From: Bacteroidota bacterium
GTDB taxonomy: Bacteria; Bacteroidota; Bacteroidia; M30B66
Length of the DNA stretch: 64,000 nucleotides
Assembly: GCA_947460255.1 (NCBI GenBank)
Contig: CANHIS010000003.1
Location: 1 to 64,000 of the forward strand
Direction of reading: 5' to 3'
Shown: piece by piece, positions 48,933 to 58,499 of the stretch
Layout: the number at the start of each line of letters is the position of its first letter
Numbering within the stretch: position 1 is the stretch's first letter
Notes under the pieces: generated by a model
Database searches by the model: none
Told to the model about the DNA's origin: nothing
Seen by the model: the letters and a program-made list of their open reading frames with translations, nothing else
Translations under genes and position numbers: made by a program

Positions 48933-49075
48933 CCTCTCCCTAGCCCTCTCCACGGGAGAGAGAATTGTATTGCGATCTCTATGAACTTTTGAAATGAAGT
49001 GGTAGAGTCATTGTCCTACAACGAAAAACGAATTATCTCCCTAACCCTCCCCGTGAGAGAGAGAACTGCATAACG
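48933..49075. repeat. Two diverged copies of a ~45-bp hairpin-bearing repeat, ~100 bp apart
   Basis: CTCTCCCTAGCCCTCTCCACGGGAGAGAGAATTGTATTGCGATC and ATCTCCCTAACCCTCCCCGTGAGAGAGAGAACTGCATAACGATC. Confidence 0.6.
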
Positions 49076-49137
49076 ATCAAAAAGAATTTATCAGAAGAAG
49101 TGTGACAATCTGATGTATCACATCTAACAAATGGGCA

Positions 49138-49171
49138 TAAAAAAGCCCCTTCGATGTGAAGAGGCTTTTTA
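49138..49171. terminator. Bidirectional hairpin terminator
   Basis: AAAAAGCCCCTTC-GATGT-GAAGAGGCTTTTT. Confidence 0.7.
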
Positions 49172-49189
49172 ATACTCAATTGATTGGGA

Positions 49190-49621
49190 TTATTTCCCTT
49201 TCATTGCATCTTTCATAGATTTTGCTCCGCCACCTGAAGATTTAGTATCGGTTGCAGCATCTTTCATAGATTTAGGAGCGTCACCAGTTTTCCCAGCAGC
49301 GCCTTTCATGTTGGTTATTGGTTCTTCTTTCTTAGGCTCTTCTTTCTTAGTTGTTGTTCCTTTAGAACCTCCTCTAGATCCACCTTTTGCTGCAGAAGCA
49401 CTCGCTTCAGCAGCAGCGATAGAATCTAAACGTGCTTGCTCAGCAGATGCAGCAGCGATAGAATCAAGAGTAGCTTGTTCTTTTGCAGCGATCGCAGCAA
49501 GTGAATCAGCTACACGGGCAGAATCGGCAGCAGCTTTTGCTTTGTCAGCATCAGCACCACCGCCACAAGATGCCAAGAATACAATTCCGGCAGCAAGCAT
49601 TGCAATAGATACTTTTTTCAT
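49190..49621 (-). CDS. Ala/Ser-rich lipoprotein, paralog of 47901..48125
   Basis: Lipobox FLASC; ADKAKAAADSARVADSLAAIAAKEQATLDSIAAASAEQARLDSIAAAEA. Confidence 0.75.
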   Translation of the reverse strand: MKKVSIAMLAAGIVFLASCGGGADADKAKAAADSARVADSLAAIAAKEQATLDSIAAASAEQARLDSIAAAEASASAAKGGSRGGSKGTTTKKEEPKKEEPITNMKGAAGKTGDAPKSMKDAATDTKSSGGGAKSMKDAMKGK

Positions 49622-49797
49622 GGGTATGTGTGTGTTAAGTTTTATTTTGGGTGCGAATTTAATATTTTTTTAAACAGCAATCGTAACGTTCTCGCTGAGT
49701 TCATTTTCTTTCATCTACTTTTTTCTTGCCTTCAATTACATCTGAAGTTTTCAGCAACATACATACTCTATATATTTGCACGTTTCGTCATCTACCC

Positions 49798-50286
49798 ATG
49801 AACCGACTTCTGCTCTCTTTGCTTTTTAGTACCACCATATTCCTTTTAATGTCGTCTTGCGATACAGAAGGTTGTACCGATCCTAGTGCCGCAAACTATG
49901 ATGAAAAAGCCGATTCTGATGATGGCAATTGTCGTTATGATTCAGACCCTTTCGAAGGCAAATGGGATCTTACCGATTCTATCGAAACAACCCCTAACGT
50001 TTATGTTCCTGAAGAAGTTCGCTTGATGGACATCCGCATCATCTCTACAGACCGCGATCGCCTGCGTGTTTTCTGGAAAAATGTCGATGGATCACTTTCC
50101 GACACCATCGATGCCACCGCAAAACCAAATACGCTCTCCATTGCTCCGCAGGAATTTGGAGAAGGTTTCATCATTCAAGGCAATTTCATTTACAACGGTC
50201 TCTACGACTACATCGAAACCGAATACCGCGTTTCTAGTGATACCTCATTGGTTCGCCGCCGTGGAAGAGCCGATCGCCGCGACTAA
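49798..50286 (+). CDS. Lipoprotein with GCTDPSAANY...DDGNC motif, paralog of 48356..48856
   Basis: MNRLLLSLLFSTTIFLLMSSCDTEGCTDPSAANYDEKADSDDGNCRYDSDPFEGKWDL; TATATTTG box at 49771-49778. Confidence 0.8.
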   Translation: MNRLLLSLLFSTTIFLLMSSCDTEGCTDPSAANYDEKADSDDGNCRYDSDPFEGKWDLTDSIETTPNVYVPEEVRLMDIRIISTDRDRLRVFWKNVDGSLSDTIDATAKPNTLSIAPQEFGEGFIIQGNFIYNGLYDYIETEYRVSSDTSLVRRRGRADRRD

Positions 50287-51530
50287 TCTTCCTGTTTTAA
50301 CAGGTATTTTCTAAGCATATTCAACGCTGATAGCGACGCCATCGTGATGTTTCTTTCACGGTTGGTGCTAAATCTGAATTTCTTTGCCTTGATCCCATCT
50401 GGTCCACCAATGGCAATCCACACGGTTCCAACAGGTTTTTCTTCTGTTCCTCCATCTGGTCCTGCAATGCCCGAAACTGCTACTGTGTAATCGGTTTGAT
50501 GCAGTTTCAAAGCCCCTTCCACCATTTCTTTTACGGTTTCTTCACTCACCGCACCAAAGTTCTTCAGGGTTTCAGTTTTCACACCCAATAAGCGCTCCTT
50601 GATCTCGTAACTGTAACAAACCGTGCTGCCTTCAAAGTACTTTGATGCGCCCGGAAGTTTGGTTAGCATCGACGCAATCGTACCACCCGTGCAGCTTTCG
50701 GCTGTTGAAAGTGTTTTGTTGTGATCGATCATCCACTGGTGAATCACTTGCTCCAATTCTACTTCACTTTCAGCAAAGATGTGCTTCCCAATCAATTCAT
50801 ACAGCAAAACAGCCTGCTGTTCAATTTCTTCATCCAACTTTTCAGCCTGTTCGCCAGTGGCGGAAATTCTCAATCTAACCTGACCAGCAGCAGGCAAGTA
50901 CGCCAGTTTCATGTGTGCTGGTAACGCATCTTCCCAAGTCTCAATCCATGAAGCCAACAAACTTTCGCCAACGCCCTGTGTTCTGAAGGTTCTGTGACGA
51001 ATTACAGGTGTCTTGAATCTGTCTTTCAACATCGGAAGCACCTGATTACTCATCATGCCCATCATTTCATATGGAACACCCGGCATCGATACATATACAA
51101 TTCCATCCACATCGAACCACATCCCTGGCGCAGTGCCGTTTTGATTTACCAAACAGGTACATATTTCAGGCACTTCAGCTTGTTTCCTGTTGATTGGCGT
51201 TACTTCCCGTCCAAACGAACTGAAAATCTTCTCCACCATTTCGAATTGACTTTCATTGAAGACCATTTCGCAACCGAAATATTCGCACAAGGTTTTCTTG
51301 GTGATGTCGTCTTTCGTTGGACCTAAACCTCCAGTAATCAACACGATTTGCACTCTATCGGATGCCTCCTTCAATGCTTTCAAAATGTGCTCACGATCAT
51401 CGGATACCGAACTGATCTGCTTCACTTTGATGCCGATCATGTTGAGCTGTTGAGCCATCCAAGCCGAATTGGTATCTATAATTTGACCAATCAGAATTTC
51501 ATCGCCAATCGTAATTATTTCACAAAGCAT
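50283..51530 (-). CDS. cinA: CinA-family (competence/damage-inducible) protein
   Basis: MLCEIITIGDEILIGQIIDTNSAW...LITGGLGPTKDDIT...STAESCTGGTIASMLT...GIAGPDGGTEEKPVGTVW. Confidence 0.95.
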   Translation of the reverse strand: MLCEIITIGDEILIGQIIDTNSAWMAQQLNMIGIKVKQISSVSDDREHILKALKEASDRVQIVLITGGLGPTKDDITKKTLCEYFGCEMVFNESQFEMVEKIFSSFGREVTPINRKQAEVPEICTCLVNQNGTAPGMWFDVDGIVYVSMPGVPYEMMGMMSNQVLPMLKDRFKTPVIRHRTFRTQGVGESLLASWIETWEDALPAHMKLAYLPAAGQVRLRISATGEQAEKLDEEIEQQAVLLYELIGKHIFAESEVELEQVIHQWMIDHNKTLSTAESCTGGTIASMLTKLPGASKYFEGSTVCYSYEIKERLLGVKTETLKNFGAVSEETVKEMVEGALKLHQTDYTVAVSGIAGPDGGTEEKPVGTVWIAIGGPDGIKAKKFRFSTNRERNITMASLSALNMLRKYLLKQED

Positions 51531-51581
51531 AAGTCTGTTTTTACTCCACAACTAAAACCTGAATTCTCATTTTGTTCTGCA

Positions 51582-54404
51582 TCAATGTGCTTCCAACCAA
51601 TTTAAACCTGTACCAGTTTCTACTTCAATTGGCACTTTGGTCGCAAAAGCTGTTTTCATGCAGTTTTCCACAAGTGGGATAACAATATCGAGCTCCGATT
51701 TATGGGCATCGAACACCAATTCATCGTGTACTTGAAGGGTCATTCTCGATTTCAAATTCTGCTTCTTGAACTCATCGTGAATTCTGATCATCGCAATTTT
51801 GATGAGATCCGCAGCCGATCCTTGAACAGGCGAATTGATAGCTTCACGCTCGGCAAATCCGCGCACAGTGAAATTCCGGCTGTTGATGTCCTTCAAATAA
51901 CGTCTTCTGCCCATCATCGTTTTCACATATCCGTTGGCACGCGCGAATTCAAGCGTGTCGTTCATGTAATTTTTGATGCCCGGATATTGGGTGAAGTAAT
52001 TTTCAATCAACTCTGCCGCTTCCTTCCGTGGAACGCCCAAACGCTGTGATAAACCGAAGGCAGAAATCGAATAGATGATACCGAAATTTACCATCTTGGC
52101 CTTGCTTCTCATTTCCCGCGTTACCGCGTCTAGCGAAACTCCATACACTTTCGCAGCTGTTGCCGTGTGAATGTCGATGCCCGTGCGAAATGCTTCCAAC
52201 ATCGCTTCTTCTTGTGCAATTTCGGCTACAAGTCGCAACTCGATCTGACTATAATCGGCGGAGATTAAAATATGGTCTTCATCTCTGGCGATAAAGGCTT
52301 TACGTACTTGCTGTCCACGATCGGTGCGGATCGGAATGTTCTGCAAATTCGGACTTACCGAACTCAATCTGCCTGTTGCGGCTATGGTTTGGTTAAATGT
52401 GGTGTGAATTCTTCCAGTTTTCGGATGGATCAAATTTGGAAGCGAATCCACGTAAGTAGATCGGAGTTTCGTTAGTTCTCTGTAATCGAGAATTTTTCCA
52501 ATGATTGGATGTTCCTTTTCCAGCTTGCTGAGCACTTCTTCGTTGGTAGAATACTGTCCAGTTTTGGTTTTTTCTCCATTTGGAAGCCCCATTTTTTCAA
52601 ACAATATGTCACCCATTTGTTTCGGCGAATCCAAGTTGAATTCGGCGCCTGAAATCGAGTAAATCTCTTCGCGCAGTACAATCAGGTCTTTTCCCAATTC
52701 CTCTGAATAATTTCTCAAGAACGGTTCGTCGATTTTCACGCCTTCAGATTCCATCGATGCCAACACCGGAATCAATGGATGTTCTATATCGTTCAATACA
52801 CTTTCAACTTCTCGTTTCTGCACCAATGGCGCAATTACGTTCTTCAATTGGAGCGTTATGTCGGCATCTTCAGACGCATATTCCTTGATTTGCTCCAATG
52901 GAACGTCGCGCATTGTGCCTTGGTTTTTCCCTTTCTTGCCGATCAATTCCTCGATTTTCACTGGACTATATCCAAGCAAAGTTTCGCTCAAATAATCCAT
53001 CCCGTGTTTTTGGTCAGGCTCGATGAGGTAATGCGCCAACATGGTATCGAAAATCGGCAAGCTCACTTGGATGCCATATTGCTGCAACACGAGCAAATCG
53101 AACTTTACATTTTGTCCGATTTTGACAATCGTTTTGCTTTCCAAAAGCGGTTTGAAACGATCTACCAATTGCTGCGTTTCTTCTCGATCTGTTGAACATG
53201 GCACATACCAACCTTCACCAGCTTTGATAGAGAATGAAAGTCCAACCAGTTCTAAATCAAAGTAATCTAACGACGTGGTTTCAGTATCGAAGCAGAATTC
53301 TTGTTGCTGACTTAGTAATTCGATCAATGCCGAAATTTCTGCATCGCTGGAAGCCACTTGATAATTGTGTTCGGTATTTTGGATGTTTTTGCCACGGTTT
53401 TCTGGTTCTGGCATGGGAGCATCATGGTCAGACGGCTCCCCGAAAAGATCCATTTGTCCGTTGCTAGGAGCTGCTGCTGCTGGTTTGGAAGTTTGCACGC
53501 GGTTCACCGAATAATCCTCACCGAGAATTTTTCTGCCCATCGATCGAAATTCGAGTTCCGCAAACAATGCCGACAGCTTTTCTTTGTCGGGCGGTGAAAT
53601 CAACAAATCATCATCGTGCACATCTACTGGCACATCGAGGATAATAGTGGCAAGCATTTTAGAAACCAGTCCTTGCTCAGCAAAATTCTCCACGTTTTCG
53701 CGGAGTTTTCCTTTGAGTTCTGATGCGCGGTTGATCACAGCTTCCATCGAGCCAAATTCCTTGATCAGCTTCTTCGCGGTTTTCTCGCCCACACCTGGAA
53801 TTCCAGGGATGTTATCAACTGCATCGCCCCACATGCCGAGGATATCGATCACCTGCAAGGGCGAATCAACTTCCCATTTCTCCTGAATTTCTTTCACACC
53901 AAGGATTTCAACATCACTTCCTTGACGGCCAGGTTTGTACATGTAGATGTTTTGCTCCACCAACTGACCATAATCTTTGTCGGGTGTAACCATGTAAACC
54001 ACATGGCCTTCGCGAGCTTTGCGTTTCGCTATTGTTCCGATGATGTCGTCGGCTTCATAGCCCGCCAATTCGAGCATCGGGATATTAAATCCAGCGATGA
54101 TTTCCTTGATCCAAGGGATGCTTTTCTGAATATCCTCAGGCATTGCCTCACGATTGGCTTTGTAGAAACTGAACTCCGCAGCACGTGTGGTTTCTTCAGC
54201 CGAATCGAACACTACGGCAAGATGCGTAGGTTTTTCTTTCTGCATCAAATCGATCAAGGTGGAAGTAAAGCCACTGATGGCGCTCACGTTCATCCCTTTC
54301 GAATTCATCAGCGGGTTGCGGCTGAAGGCAAAATAAGCTCTATAAATCAATGCGTACGCATCAAGAAGAAAAAGGCGTTTGTCGTCTTGCGGGTTGATAT
54401 TCAT
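51582..54404 (-). CDS. polA: DNA polymerase I
   Basis: 5'-3' exo N-terminus; DTETTSLDYF; DYSQIELRLVAEIAQEE; QVHDELVFDAH. Confidence 0.97.
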   Translation of the reverse strand: MNINPQDDKRLFLLDAYALIYRAYFAFSRNPLMNSKGMNVSAISGFTSTLIDLMQKEKPTHLAVVFDSAEETTRAAEFSFYKANREAMPEDIQKSIPWIKEIIAGFNIPMLELAGYEADDIIGTIAKRKAREGHVVYMVTPDKDYGQLVEQNIYMYKPGRQGSDVEILGVKEIQEKWEVDSPLQVIDILGMWGDAVDNIPGIPGVGEKTAKKLIKEFGSMEAVINRASELKGKLRENVENFAEQGLVSKMLATIILDVPVDVHDDDLLISPPDKEKLSALFAELEFRSMGRKILGEDYSVNRVQTSKPAAAAPSNGQMDLFGEPSDHDAPMPEPENRGKNIQNTEHNYQVASSDAEISALIELLSQQQEFCFDTETTSLDYFDLELVGLSFSIKAGEGWYVPCSTDREETQQLVDRFKPLLESKTIVKIGQNVKFDLLVLQQYGIQVSLPIFDTMLAHYLIEPDQKHGMDYLSETLLGYSPVKIEELIGKKGKNQGTMRDVPLEQIKEYASEDADITLQLKNVIAPLVQKREVESVLNDIEHPLIPVLASMESEGVKIDEPFLRNYSEELGKDLIVLREEIYSISGAEFNLDSPKQMGDILFEKMGLPNGEKTKTGQYSTNEEVLSKLEKEHPIIGKILDYRELTKLRSTYVDSLPNLIHPKTGRIHTTFNQTIAATGRLSSVSPNLQNIPIRTDRGQQVRKAFIARDEDHILISADYSQIELRLVAEIAQEEAMLEAFRTGIDIHTATAAKVYGVSLDAVTREMRSKAKMVNFGIIYSISAFGLSQRLGVPRKEAAELIENYFTQYPGIKNYMNDTLEFARANGYVKTMMGRRRYLKDINSRNFTVRGFAEREAINSPVQGSAADLIKIAMIRIHDEFKKQNLKSRMTLQVHDELVFDAHKSELDIVIPLVENCMKTAFATKVPIEVETGTGLNWLEAH

Positions 54405-54528
54405 GCAGCCAAAGTACAGAATGCAGGTGGGATCTGAAACCGGTTTTCTAAATCATCACCTTGATTGTGAACTTCTTTTTTAAGCAGCATATCTGCGAAA
54501 GTTCTAATTTCGACCAATCTATTCGACT

Positions 54529-56865
54529 ATGAAAAAAAGCTTATTTACATGCCTAATAATCACCGCGTTATCACTATTGATTTTGCCATATTCACTTTCT
54601 GCGCAGAATTTTCAATGGGTCAATTGGTCGCCTCGCCCAGGTATAGATAGCGATGTGGAAAATTTCAATGCTGTGGCCGTTGATGATCAAGGGAATTCCT
54701 TCATGGCCGTTCAGTTTACTGGTGTGCTCAACATTGGAAACTATTCATTTCAATCGAACAGTATTGAAGACATTTGTATCTTGAAATATGCGCCCAACGG
54801 AGATTTTATCTGGGCAACTTCTTTCGGTTCAATTTATTGGGATCAGGTAAATGGAATGGACTGTGATGCAGAAGGAAATCTATATCTCACAGGTCATTAT
54901 TTCGGTGTGCTTTGGTATGGAAACGATTCTTTGGTAGGAAATGCCGGTGGAAGGGAAATGTATTTGATGAAGATTTCAGCTGATGGAGATTTCGAGTGGG
55001 CGGTAAATGGTGCCAATGTTTGGGACGACGACGGGCGAGATGTGCGTGCCATGCCAGGCGGAGGTGTGATCATGTGTGGAAGAGCGCACGACACCGGATC
55101 AATTGGGAATCTGCAACTCAACAATCCAAATTTGCTGTTTCAGGAATTCATTGCTTATTTCGACGACAATGGAGTAGGGCAGTGGATCCGAGGAACAATT
55201 CCCAGCGTAACTAATTATTCAAACTCCAAACTTGAAATTGCGCCAGATAGTTCAATTATACTTGCCTATTCAAGCAATGGAGAATTCGAAATGAACGGAG
55301 ATACCATACGACCTTGGCATTATCCTGTATTTACGATCAACCAAGATATGGTCATTCAGAAATATTCATCCTCTGGAGATCCCATTTGGGGCTGGATGGG
55401 CGGCTCACTTGGGCAAGATCCATTTGGTGGTTTGGCAATCGACAATCTCGGAAGGGTTTATTTTACGATGAATTCTCCAATGACATCCTGGTTCGGGCAA
55501 GATTCACTTCAGGTGACTCCCGGTTATTGGTCATCAACCGTTTATCGATTAAATAGCGATGGAACAGAAGACACAGCTTGGCATTTTCAATCTACCAAAC
55601 TCTCGCTCCTAAACAGTTTAGCCAACGATGCAGAAGGCAATATTTGGGTAGGTGGTGTTATGCGAGATTCCTTTTTTACCTCTTTTGGAGCACTCTATAC
55701 TCCTACGGTTAACAGCCGTGAAGCAATGTTGTATCGAATCAATGTTGTATCGAATGATGTAGATCGTTTCGACAAAATTTATGGTATTGGATGGTATTCT
55801 GTTCTTGATATGGCTTACAACAATGCCACGTCAAGCCTCATTTTTGGAGGCAATGGAACTGCAAGTTTTGCTGCTCCAGGCACTTTTGGATTGGCTGTGG
55901 ATTTTGAGATTGGATTTTCAATCTCACCAGGCAATTGGGCATACATCGGTAGTTACAAAACAGACTCCTGCGAAGTTTTTTCACCATTACTTGTGAGCGA
56001 TTCATTGCTTTGTCCGGGGCAAACTGCAGTGATCAGCCACCCAGAAGATTTTTACTATCCCCATTGGAGCAATGGAAGTATTGAAGATCAAATCACACTC
56101 AATTCGGGCGCAGAAGTAACATTTCAAGCCATCGATTCAAGTGGCTGTTTGGTGAATTTAAGCGCTTCAGTTGTAACTGCCCTTCCAGTCCAATTCACTG
56201 CAGAAACCACCTTTATCACCTGCAACGGATTTAACGATGGCGCAGTGAATGTAACCTTAACGTCAGGCTTAGAACCTGTAAGTTACAGCTGGTCGAATGG
56301 ACAAACCACGCAAGACTTAGAGAATCTCTCCACTGGAAACTATACACTCACAGCAGTTTCAGCTCAAGGATGTTTATGGAGTCAAGTGTATTCTGTTACT
56401 CAGCCATTGATCATCAATGGAGTATTGAGTGAATCGAACGGAACCCTCACCATAGGATCAATTACAGGAGGTACGCCGCCGTACACTTTTACTTGGGAGG
56501 ACTTCCCCGGTGAAACCGGAAATGCCATAAATTTCAGTACACCAGGAAATTACACCGTAACAATTACCGACAGTCGAGGATGTACTGCAACCGAAAGTAT
56601 CACCGCAACAAGCGCAGAATCAATTGAAAATCAAATTTTTGATGTTTATCCGAACCCAGCATCCGATCTTTTGAAAATAGAGGATCGTTCGGGTCGCAAT
56701 TTCAATTTCACCGTTTTCACGGTGGATGGTAGATTGGTGCTTTCTGGAAGTTCATCGCAAGGAAATACAATTGCGACAAGTACTTGGCCGCAAGGTGTCT
56801 ATCTGCTTCGGGTGGAAGATTTTACTGGTAAATTGATCGTGAAACGCTTCGAAGTGATTCACTAA
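54529..56865 (+). CDS. T9SS type A protein with SBBP-like and SprB-like repeats
   Basis: AVDDQGNSFMAVQFTG; CNGFNDGAVNVTLTSGLEPVSYSWSNGQTTQDLENLSTGNYTL; C-terminal VYPNPASDLLKIED. Confidence 0.85.
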   Translation: MKKSLFTCLIITALSLLILPYSLSAQNFQWVNWSPRPGIDSDVENFNAVAVDDQGNSFMAVQFTGVLNIGNYSFQSNSIEDICILKYAPNGDFIWATSFGSIYWDQVNGMDCDAEGNLYLTGHYFGVLWYGNDSLVGNAGGREMYLMKISADGDFEWAVNGANVWDDDGRDVRAMPGGGVIMCGRAHDTGSIGNLQLNNPNLLFQEFIAYFDDNGVGQWIRGTIPSVTNYSNSKLEIAPDSSIILAYSSNGEFEMNGDTIRPWHYPVFTINQDMVIQKYSSSGDPIWGWMGGSLGQDPFGGLAIDNLGRVYFTMNSPMTSWFGQDSLQVTPGYWSSTVYRLNSDGTEDTAWHFQSTKLSLLNSLANDAEGNIWVGGVMRDSFFTSFGALYTPTVNSREAMLYRINVVSNDVDRFDKIYGIGWYSVLDMAYNNATSSLIFGGNGTASFAAPGTFGLAVDFEIGFSISPGNWAYIGSYKTDSCEVFSPLLVSDSLLCPGQTAVISHPEDFYYPHWSNGSIEDQITLNSGAEVTFQAIDSSGCLVNLSASVVTALPVQFTAETTFITCNGFNDGAVNVTLTSGLEPVSYSWSNGQTTQDLENLSTGNYTLTAVSAQGCLWSQVYSVTQPLIINGVLSESNGTLTIGSITGGTPPYTFTWEDFPGETGNAINFSTPGNYTVTITDSRGCTATESITATSAESIENQIFDVYPNPASDLLKIEDRSGRNFNFTVFTVDGRLVLSGSSSQGNTIATSTWPQGVYLLRVEDFTGKLIVKRFEVIH

Positions 56866-56875
56866 AGCATCGACG

Positions 56876-57283
56876 TTAATCTTTGCTAAAACTCCTGAGC
56901 TGATTTCTACGGATGACCTTTGCAGTTTTCTCATCTAACACCATGTTGCGCATGATATTCATTCTGCAATTCTCAGCTGCTCCACATTTGTAAACGCTTC
57001 CATTGTGGTCGCGAAAGGCCTTTTTTACTTTTTTACTTCGTTCAGCTGTAACCACCCAAGCTGTTCCGCTGGTGTCTTTTTTCACCGACCAAGTATCGCC
57101 AAAGCGGAGGCAATTCTTCCATCTGGCGTAATGAATGGCTTCATCGGCGTTGAGGCGAAGTTCTTCTTTTGGCTTTTTATCACCGTCACCACCTCCAGCA
57201 ATGGCAAGCGTTTGAAAAGAAAGCATCATCAACAGGAACGGAGCAAATCGAATGAAATTTTTCATAACCTGAACGTTGCGCAT
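56876..57283 (-). CDS. Hypothetical secreted protein (135 aa)
   Basis: N-terminal hydrophobic signal; intact ORF. Confidence 0.6.
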   Translation of the reverse strand: MRNVQVMKNFIRFAPFLLMMLSFQTLAIAGGGDGDKKPKEELRLNADEAIHYARWKNCLRFGDTWSVKKDTSGTAWVVTAERSKKVKKAFRDHNGSVYKCGAAENCRMNIMRNMVLDEKTAKVIRRNQLRSFSKD

Positions 57284-57334
57284 TTAGTTTGCAAGTTGCT
57301 AAAAAAATGTGGGAATGATCGGTATTTTTGTGAA

Positions 57335-58408
57335 ATGATTCGTTCCGCTTTTGCTCTGCTGCTGATGGCATTGATTTTCAGTTGTAAACGTTCGCCTTAC
57401 ATGGGCAACAATTATGTTCCACCGAAACTCGATAAGTCGTTTGCCATAATGCCCAAACCACCAGCAGTGGATTATTCGCTTCCTTCAAGTTGGGCAGCAC
57501 TTCCCGACAGGAAAGACATGGCCGATTCACTGCCGCGAAAGGGCATGATCGACGGACAAAAAACAGCACGTGTAGATGTTTTTTTTGTGCATCCAACCTT
57601 GTTTTTATCACCTCCTGAAGAGAATGCGTTTTATTGGAATGCTGATGTGAACGATCCGAAGATGAATGAAAAAGTAGATGGAAGCAGCATTTTAAATCAA
57701 GCCAGCGTCTTTAACGAAAGTTGCGCAGTGTACGCCCCAAGATACCGACAAGCTCATATCAGTTCGTTTTTCACCAGCGACCGCGAAAGTGGAGAAGCTG
57801 CATTGGAAATGGCGTATCAAGATGTGAAAAAAGCCTTTCAATACTTCCTCGTCAACCACAGCAAAGGTCGCCCGTTTATCATTGCAGGTCATTCGCAAGG
57901 CACACGTCATTCTGGCAAGTTGATCAAAGAAGTAATCGAAGTCGATCCGCAATTGTCTCAACGCATGGTTGCAGCGTATTTGGTTGGAATGCCGGTTCCT
58001 GAAGGATATTTTAATACGACTGAAGTGTGCGACAATCCATTGGAAAACAACTGCTTCGTTTCTTGGTGCACCTATCAAAATGGATATTATCCACCGAATT
58101 ACAAGTCGTCGGGTTACGAGAATGCCATTTGTGTAAATCCGCTCAGTTGGAAAACCGATTCAACCTTGGTGAGTCGAAAAGAAAACCTCGGAGGCATCAC
58201 TTGGAAGTTCAATAAAATTGAAGAAAACATTAATAACGCACGCGTAAACAAAGGCATTCTGTGGATCGAAAAACCGCATGTGCCAGGCCGTTGGTTAATC
58301 AAGATGGACAATTACCATGTTGCTGATTACAATCTTTTCTGGTTTAACATCCGTGAGAATGTAAAGAATCGGTGCGGTAACTATCTTAAAACCAACAATT
58401 TGAATTAA
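57335..58408 (+). CDS. DUF3089-like (alpha/beta-hydrolase-type) lipoprotein
   Basis: MIRSAFALLLMALIFSCKRS; VDVFFVHPTLF; NESCAVYAPRYRQA; IIAGHSQGTRHS; TATTTTTG box at 57323-57330. Confidence 0.85.
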   Translation: MIRSAFALLLMALIFSCKRSPYMGNNYVPPKLDKSFAIMPKPPAVDYSLPSSWAALPDRKDMADSLPRKGMIDGQKTARVDVFFVHPTLFLSPPEENAFYWNADVNDPKMNEKVDGSSILNQASVFNESCAVYAPRYRQAHISSFFTSDRESGEAALEMAYQDVKKAFQYFLVNHSKGRPFIIAGHSQGTRHSGKLIKEVIEVDPQLSQRMVAAYLVGMPVPEGYFNTTEVCDNPLENNCFVSWCTYQNGYYPPNYKSSGYENAICVNPLSWKTDSTLVSRKENLGGITWKFNKIEENINNARVNKGILWIEKPHVPGRWLIKMDNYHVADYNLFWFNIRENVKNRCGNYLKTNNLN

Positions 58409-58499
58409 ATCCTTTTGGACTGATTAGGTATAAATGCCTAAAGAAAACCTTTGTAGATAATCGAGAATCGTTACTTTTGAAATTCATAAACCTAACGCA

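Noticed and set aside
48933-49075. CRISPR array
   Set aside because: Only two diverged hairpin repeats, no regular spacers and no cas genes
47901-49621. Ala-rich ORFs as frameshift or low-complexity artefacts
   Set aside because: Both carry clear lipoprotein signal peptides and shared non-trivial core sequence, so kept as CDS
57005-57334. N-terminal extension of the DUF3089-like ORF
   Set aside because: Overlaps an opposite-strand gene; the lipoprotein signal and -7 box place the start at 57335
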